Positions 57,734 to 64,000 of a stretch of DNA of 64,000 nucleotides are shown here, one piece after another; positions within the stretch are counted from its first letter, which is position 1; every line of letters starts with the position of its first letter. The notes below the pieces were generated by a model. It was not told the origin of the DNA, ran no database searches, and saw only the letters and a program-made list of their open reading frames with translations. Position numbers and translations under genes: made by a program. This DNA comes from Cannabis sativa (Eukaryota; Streptophyta; Magnoliopsida; Rosales; Cannabaceae): NCBI RefSeq assembly GCF_029168945.1, contig NC_083606.1, positions 14,844,041-14,908,040 on the forward strand, given 5' to 3'.

Positions 57734-60002
57734 TGTAATATCTTAGAATTAAGAGAATGGATTAGCAAAACCCTAACTAGTTAATTGTGTATTATTGTGA
57801 AATTATATTATTATATAATTTAATATATCAAAATAATATGAAATATGACATGTTAAGACCCCATTGGTGAGTTAGGGGTATTTTAGTAATTTTGACCCGA
57901 GAAGGGTAAAACAGTGAAATTAATTTATTTACGTGCTTATGGAACTATATTATTATATAGTATGCCTGTGTTATCTTTTTCAGGTGTGTTCTGACAAGTT
58001 GGCGCGACATAGTCACAACCGGGTATTTCAGGCCGGACCGGGTTCGGGGCCAAAATGCAATTTTAGATTAATTATTGGCATTTTAATTATATGTGAATAA
58101 TCTAAATTTTTATTTGAGAAGATTTATCTTGGAAATGACATTTTTACCCTTGTTTGATGAGTATGCTTTATTTTGGCCCTAGGGGCATTTTTGTCCTTTG
58201 GCATTAATAGTTGATTTTTAGCAAAAGGGGAATGTTGACAAATAAAGATTGAATTTTCTGGTTTTCCTCTCATGAAAACCGATCCTTCTCTCTCTCCCTA
58301 TACCTAGCTTTGATTTGTGATTTTTGCTTGGAGTAGCTTGGATTCAAGCTTGAATTATGTTATTCTTTGGAGCTAGTGTGATTTGAGATCTTGAGGTAGT
58401 TTTCATCTCTTTTTGCTTTTAATTTGTAGCTGAAATTGTAGTAATTCAAGCAGGTTTTAGGTGATGATCTTGAGATGCATGTTGGTGTTTTTTGAGATGT
58501 TCTTGTTGTTTTGAGCATGCTTTGTGCTTGGATCTTTTGAGTTTGTTTTAGGTTAGGTTTGGACAGAATTTAAAGGATTTTACTTGTGTTTTTATTCTGT
58601 TATTGAGCTCTAAAATTTGTTGTTTGAGGCTTGAGTTCTTGGCTTGAGTATGTAAGAATTTAAGGTAGGATTTTGTGGAATTTAGCTCTATGATGGAGCT
58701 TAATCTTTGTGTTATTTAATTTGAGTTTTGAGAGTTTTATTGATGGATTTGATGCATGAAATTTGTATTTTAACTCTCTATATAATTATTGGAAAATCTA
58801 TTTGGTGGTTTTAAGTTTTGGTTAAGATTTGGGTTGATTTGAAGGTGATTTTAGGGCTGAAATTCGAAGTTTTTGTTGGTTTTTCTGGGTTTGGAACCCA
58901 GGGGTCGCGGCCCGCCCTTTTCTTTCTGACCAGATCCAAATGCAAAATTCGAATAGCAATAACTTTGTGATCCAGACTCTGTTTTGGGAAATCTATATAC
59001 CGTTGGAAATCTTGTTTCGAGCTCTATGTGAATATTTGTGTTTTGAATGCCAAGTATATATTTTATAAATGTGGAATTAAGGATTAATTCTATATGTGTA
59101 AATCCCAGAATTTGTGACTAGGATTACCAGCACTTGGTCAGGAGCACCCGGGGATTTAGAATCTCTACTATTGTTGGACATCAGGTAAGACAGTAGCACG
59201 TAGAGTATGCGCAGTGGCGCTTATATTAGAAATGATATATGTGAGCAATTAGTAACCGCGATTAGGGTTATTACCCTAACATGAGTGGTTAAACAGCCTA
59301 GGGTTATTACCCTAGTGATATATGATGTGTATATGCTATGTCATGTTAATTATATGAATATGTTAAGATTTAGGGTTATGTGTGCAAGGCATAACCGGGT
59401 TGGACTCGGTAACTAAAACCGAGATGAACCATTCTAAGGCCTTATTGTAATTAGATGTGTGAGCGTAACACGTGGGTCTATGCCACATAGACATAGATAG
59501 GTGTGTGAGCGTAACACGTAGGTCTGTGTCATACAGACAAATATGAAATGACCTTTTTTTTATTATTATGAGATGAGTTAATTATAATTACTGATATATT
59601 GTACTATCTTGCTGGGCTTGGCTCACGGGTGCTCTACTGTACAGGAAAGGGTAAATCTGTTTCTGATCAGCCATGAGTATGGGAGTTGGACGGTGTATGT
59701 ACATGTTCGGGCCACACTAGACCAAGCGGGTTGGGGTCTATCAGTGATGATTTTTGTAACTATGTTTTGCCGCCTAGGTCGGCTAGTGGAAAAAGACTTG
59801 TAATAATATTTTGTAAAATATTTTTGGGATCCCGAGACATGTAACTTTTGTTGGTTTGTAAAGTTAAAATTATTACAAGTTTATTTTCATTCCTTTTGCA
59901 TTTAAAGTTAAATTTTCGCACTTATTTTATTAGTAATCCCGTCTAGGGGATTAAGGTTTCTTAATTATCTTGGGTAGCGTGCCTACTAGTTAGGATGTTA
60001 CA
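57734..60002 (+). repeat. 3' LTR of the Tekay element (2269 bp)
   Basis: Begins TGTAATATCTTAG after a polypurine tract and ends AGGATGTTACA. No partner LTR is in the window, so the ends rest on the tract and the TG..CA rule. Contains short tandem words such as GTGTGAGCGTAACACGT (about 59457 and 59504) and CCTAGGGTTATTACCCTA near 59290-59315. Confidence 0.82.
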
Positions 60003-60185
60003 AGCTCGATCTCTCAGATCATCACTTTCAATGGCAACCTTAAGAAGCTCAGTTGCCATCACCTTCTCATCGCGCACCTTGTCTAAGTTTTTAGACTTAG
60101 GCACAATTAGCTTAGCTTTGATGAACTGAGCCACATGGGTGTCATACTCTTCAGGATACCTTCTACTTCTCTTCATCCTAGCCAT
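60003..60185 (-). CDS. Small unknown open frame truncated by the Tekay LTR
   Basis: Starts MARMKRSRRYPEEYDTHVAQ at 60185 and continues for about 61 codons as a charged helix-rich sequence to VAIESDDLRDRA at 60003; codons beyond lie in the Tekay LTR. The TATA box near 60550 is upstream on the same strand. I do not recognise the family. It could be the first exon of a plant gene or the start of a retroelement frame after the possible LTR. Confidence 0.35.
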
Positions 60186-61022
60186 GACAGCTCAACAATA
60201 CAAGTTTCTGACAGCCCAAGGAAAGTCTAATTGGGTTGTAGAAAAAATTCAAGCAATTTTAAGGAAATTCTTAATTCACTAGAAAAGTGTTTTGGAATTT
60301 GGAGGTCTTAGAAAAAATAATTCAAGAGTTTTTGGGAGTCTAAAAATCCTTGGAGTAAGATCAACAAAGGACAAGAAGAAGAAATTTCTCCAAAAAAAAA
60401 TGGTGCCGAAAATAGGAAAAAGAAAAAAAAAATGTTTATTCTGCCTTGAGATGAAGAACATTTGAGGCTTGATGAAGATGAAATTTCAAGAGACTTGGGC
60501 GTGTGGGATAGGAATGAGAAGTGTGGGAAATTTGATTGACAACTCTCTTATTTATAAGTGAGTTCAATCTCCTAATCCTAAAGCTAATGGGAGTCTTTTA
60601 AATTTAAAGCTTTAAAGGAAGAGGTAACGGACAAGTAAAAGATATAATTATATCTTTTTCCTTTTCTTTTAAAACTAAATTCAAAATTCCTATAACAAAA
60701 ATGGCTACCAAATTAATAATTCCCACTTACACCGACATAATCTCAATTAACTAAATTCCAAACACCACACCTCAGTATTTTACCCACTGTGACTTTCTAC
60801 TAAACCGCTTGAACAATTCTATATTTTTTGTAATTAATAAATATATCACATAATAATGTGATATCAAAAGCACACATAATTAATTAAATAAATAATTAAT
60901 CACACATAATTAATTATCAAATACTCAACTATATTATAATATAGTCTTAAAATAATTCCCCATACTTAATAAAATATGTCGTTACTTTATATTCCTTATA
61001 TTAAAATTTTCAGGATATTACA
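60003..61022 (-). repeat. Possible minus-oriented LTR relic
   Basis: On the minus strand it starts TGTAATATCCTGAAAATTT (at 61022), like a Gypsy LTR start, and has a TATA box TATAAATA (plus TTTATAAG region near 60549-60556). Its other end is replaced by the Tekay 3' LTR in opposite orientation. Its family is not recognised and no partner LTR is seen. Confidence 0.4.
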
Positions 61023-61147
61023 TATGGGTACTAAGATTGCGACTCTTAATAAGTTCAATATGTGCATGAACTTATTAGGGATCGACACTAAAGGATGAGA
61101 AGGGGCATATTCAAGTTAAGACCCCCAGAGAACTAAAGCTATCAATA

Positions 61148-61320
61148 CTTTTTTTTTGTTGGGGTAACTGATAAAGGTTAAAATAACAAGGGTAACAAAA
61201 GTTACACAAAAGGTGGGGAGGTTTCTTTCATCCAAGAAAGTTCATTGTCTATCCTAAAGGCATGCTTAGCCAATGTATGAGCCTCAACTATAAAGTTGAT
61301 GCACATGAGAGAGAGATGCC
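61148..61320 (-). pseudogene. LINE 3' end (RNase H tail and poly-A)
   Basis: On the minus strand, about 61320 down to 61215 reads INFIVEAHTLAKHAFRIDNE then LSWMKETSPPF, matching the AH.LAK..A helix and W...P end of the plant LINE RNase H domain. Shortly downstream a run of nine A (plus T-run 61149-61157) marks a 3' poly-A tail. The right, 5'-truncated end is not defined; 61320-61590 shows no clear motif. Confidence 0.5.
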
Positions 61321-61594
61321 CCAAAAAAACTAGACAATAAAACTTTAATATCAAAAAAGAATCCCCAGTTCATATGGAAATTTAGGTTGACATTATTAAG
61401 TAAATCCCATGTAAGCTCAGTTTCAAGAAAATTAAAATCTCTAACCCGAGGGGTTTCTCACTATTCGCTAAAGATTACAAAGAAGGAAATAAACAGTTAC
61501 AACTGATGCCAGCTACGATCGAGCTAAGACTACAAAAGACTATAAATCCCTAAGATCCAAAAGCAGTTGATACCTTAGACAAATTTCTTCAGTT

Positions 61595-61598
<4 letters not shown>

Positions 61599-61671
<73 letters not shown>
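61599..61671. repeat. (AG)n microsatellite, about 36 units
   Basis: Uninterrupted AG dinucleotides over about 73 bp. It lies 140 bp downstream of a possible exon on the minus strand, so it would be inside that gene's first intron. Confidence 0.99.
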
Positions 61672-61676
<5 letters not shown>

Positions 61677-61812
61677 ATTCGTGCACTTATAATACATGTA
61701 ACCGAACGAAAACGAAAAAATTTAGAAGATAGATTATTATAATTGGAAGAAATTAAGAGAAAAAAAGAGAGATTTACCAGATTGTACCTGTGACTAGAAA
61801 TATGAGACTTAC

Positions 61813-61908
61813 ACTGGTGGTTTTTTCATTGTTAATAGTGAAAACACAAGCTTTCTTTGAGGCGGTCTTGACAGAGACGTAGCCCCAATTTCTAAAGGTG
61901 AACTCCAT
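61813..61908 (-). CDS. Possible first coding exon of an unknown gene
   Basis: On the minus strand ATG at 61908 opens 32 codons, MEFTFRNWGYVSVKTASKK.., and ends exactly at a strong splice donor ACCAGT|GTAAGT (intron from 61812). Upstream 61910-62100 is T-rich and could be a 5' UTR or promoter. No second exon was found to the left, where the AG repeat and a LINE tail lie. Family not recognised. Confidence 0.3.
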
Positions 61909-61909
61909 G

Positions 61910-62515
61910 ATTAATTCAATGTGTTGCTCTTCAATTTCTGTTTGGTTTCTCTTTCCCCAACTCTTATTTTGGATCTAATATGTGATTTGAGTGTGGTATT
62001 GGTTAGTTTTCCAGATCTAGGTTAGATTAGAGGAGTTTGAGGTAAGGAACTCGCTCTGTTAGGCTTTTTATCTTAGATCTATTGTGTGTTTGCTTTTTGA
62101 GTTTTCTCAATTCTTCCTAAGTGTATGTGTGTGATACAAAACACATGCCATTTTTGGTTTGAAGTCAAATGTAACAAGGTTAAGATAAACGTCAAAATTG
62201 ACCTTGAGGTGTTTAATGTTTTGAGCTATTGATGTAGGTTAAATAGGTACTTTCCCTACAAAAATATTACTATTGAAATGTTAAAACTTTAGAAATAACA
62301 CAAATTTAGTATGTTTTATGAAAAGAAAAACAGATATTCGTTAATGGGAGAGTTTAGAAAAATTAAAATCAATAAGTTATTATATATAAAGATTAAATCT
62401 CCTGTGACATGATATAAAATTCAAACATAATTGACCATATGTATGCATATCCTACAATTAATAACGCGTTTTTATGGTTGGGGTTAAATCTTATGCCTTA
62501 TTAAATGTTTAATAT
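61910..62515. other. AT-rich sequence without recognised features
   Basis: Single-copy-looking within the window. No open frame of note. Confidence 0.5.
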
Positions 62516-63086
62516 TTTTTGGGTAGTGTGCATAAATTGATTCAATCCAATGACAATCGATTGATCCAATTATAATTGACTGCTAAATATTGAATATCTA
62601 ATTGTGATCGGATCAGATTAGATATTATTTTAAATATCCAATTGGATCGGACTGGGCGTTGGATGGGGCGTTCAAAAATCCAATACATCCAACATTCAAT
62701 CGAATTAATTATTATTTGCATTTAGTTTTAGTTTTGATGAGTAATTAGATTTTATATTGTTATAAATAAAATATATATGTACGTATGAAAATTAACATTA
62801 AATTTTTTTGTACATATTGGACCTAAATGTTGGATGAACTCGATCTGATCCAAAAATATTAGGTCTAAAATATTAGATAAACCCAAATTAAACTAATAGA
62901 TATCTATGAAATACATATTCAATGAATAGAGCTAATCCAATCCAACATCCAATGGATGTTGGATCGATTGGATGACTGAAATTAATTAGATCAAATTAGA
63001 TAGTAAAATCTAACATCTAATATATAATTGGATCGAATCTGAATAGACCTAAAAACATTGAATGTGATCTAATGAACACCCTAGTA
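62516..63086. mobile_element. Possible non-autonomous inverted-repeat element rich in GATTGGAT words
   Basis: About 570 bp with dense direct and inverted copies of ATCCAAT/ATTGGAT-type words, including a palindrome around 62942-62964 (TCCAACATCC-AAT-GGATGTTGGA). The ends GGGTAGTGTGCATAAAT (left) and ATGAACACCCTAG (right) are weakly inverted relative to each other. No coding capacity and no convincing target duplication. Confidence 0.4.
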
Positions 63087-63459
63087 GTTGTAGTGAGCCT
63101 GAGCCTAACGTACTTATAAATTGGTCTATCTTAGACTAAGATCGGGTCTACATTGAATATGTGACTGATTCATATAAAAATGAGAGTGTATAAGAGAGTA
63201 CAATAAAAAAAATTTACCACTCCTTTTAATTTTTTCAATCACCTAACTTTTTATTACTCTATCCTTAACCTATTTCATCATATAGTTTTTCAATTAGCGA
63301 ACTTTTTAAACTCATATCATAAATCTAAAATGTTTATTTGAATCACTTGTTCCGTGAGTAATCAAAACAGAATTTAACTTTTATGATAATAATAAGATTA
63401 TTATACTACAAATACATATGATTAATAATAAAAGGTCATGTTGACTTGAGCTGATAGCT
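63087..63459. other. AT-rich sequence without recognised features
   Basis: No open frame, repeat or motif that I can support. Confidence 0.5.
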
Positions 63460-63503
63460 CTAGATAACATTTTTTTTTTGGTTGAACAAACCCTAGATAA
63501 CAT
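63460..63503 (-). mobile_element. 22-bp retroposon stub with 11-bp target duplication
   Basis: CTAGATAACAT occurs at 63460-63470 and 63493-63503 around a 22-bp insert: nine T followed by GGTTGAACAAACC. On the minus strand this is a short unique tail plus poly-A, as left by an extremely 5'-truncated SINE or LINE. Confidence 0.6.
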
Positions 63504-63619
63504 AGTGAGTCTCAAGAAAGGATTTCAATTTGTTCATCAACTCTTAATCTACAAAATAGTAGAAGATATTAACACCCCTCTTAAGATGGAAAATGAGTAA
63601 TTTGTCCTAGTCAGGTTTC

Positions 63620-63814
63620 TATATAAATTCCATGCATGTACAATTCCACAAAATTAATAAGCTCCTATAAATTCCATGTACAATTCCCAAGTGATTAGCA
63701 ATTGCTACAACTAACACTATTATCCCATATAGGAAAATACAATACTATCCCTTAAGACCATCTAGTGAATCAGATACAGTATTTATATTATCCCATAAAG
63801 GAAAATACATACTG
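63620..63814. repeat. Two short local duplications
   Basis: TATAAATTCCATG..GTACAATTCC occurs at 63622-63647 and 63666-63687. TTATCCCATATAGGAAAATAC occurs in near-identical form at 63720 and 63788. The rest of 63504-64000 is AT-rich without genes. Confidence 0.75.
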
Positions 63815-64000
63815 TTTTTTCTAATTTTGTTAAATCATGTGATATAGTATTTTCATGTATTTTATCATATTATGTTGGTATGTATGATCTTTGTATACTG
63901 ATCATTCTCTATGTATTTTTACATATAATATATACATATATTTAAGTGGGTCCAACCCAAATTGAGAATGTTAACTGTATTATGATATGGCCAAACACAG

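Larger units (their letters stand above)
42362..60002 (+). mobile_element. Tekay-type chromovirus (Ty3/Gypsy), decayed and split by four Copia insertions
   Basis: Plus-strand element: gag C-terminus, protease, RT, RNase H, integrase, chromodomain, polypurine tract and a 2269-bp 3' LTR. Its 5' LTR and most of gag should lie left of Copia B but are absent from this window. Interrupted by Copia B (right flank GCAAC), Copia C (AATAG) and two solo LTRs (AGGGT, CATTT). Stops and lost catalytic residues show it is old. Confidence 0.9.

Noticed and set aside
61599..61671. CRISPR-like or satellite array
   Set aside because: Pure dinucleotide repeat with no spacers; a simple microsatellite.

Overview
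This window is a eudicot-type plant nuclear genome segment made almost entirely of nested LTR retrotransposons. I cannot name the species. The evidence for a plant is the mix of lineages: Ty1/Copia elements, Ty3/Gypsy elements of the Tat, Athila and Tekay (chromodomain) clades, and a Cassandra TRIM whose LTRs carry a 5S rRNA-like segment. I found no complete cellular gene, tRNA gene, rRNA operon or CRISPR array.

Layout, left to right. 1-9831 is a decayed plus-strand Copia element (A) that lacks the start of its 5' LTR. 9832-10677 is a minus-strand Gypsy gag relic, followed by a truncated plus-orientation LTR of the Copia family (10678-11535). 11536-42361 is a second Copia element (B, minus strand) with an open gag frame but little pol. 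Element B is split by a Tat element at 14864-38403 (TSD CCACT, LTRs differing at about six positions). The Tat element is itself split by an Athila element at 24804-35160 (TSD GGTTG, LTRs differing at about seven positions) and by Cassandra at 36093-36945 (TSD TTCTT). 42362-60002 is a decayed plus-strand Tekay-type chromovirus. It is broken by Copia element C (44317-52126, TSD AATAG) and by two solo LTRs of the same Copia family (52822-54706, TSD AGGGT; 54733-56620, TSD CATTT). 60003-64000 has the lowest repeat density: a minus-oriented LTR-like relic, a LINE tail, a long (AG)n tract, one possible gene exon, an AT-rich inverted-repeat element and a 22-bp retroposed stub.

How the parts relate. 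The Tekay element is the oldest layer, with lost catalytic residues and stop codons. Copia elements landed in it, Tat landed in Copia B, and Athila and Cassandra sit inside Tat. The Tat element carries two convergent transcription units: gag-pol on the minus strand, and on the plus strand an antisense gene with its own TATA box, three predicted introns, a putative gypsy-type transposon domain and a coiled-coil C-terminus.

The observations I find most worth following are the antisense Tat gene; the mosaic Cassandra LTRs, whose divergence is too high for an insertion younger than its host; and conserved palindromic and triplicated motifs in the long AT-rich Copia leaders. All calls come from reading the sequence. 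No database search was run.
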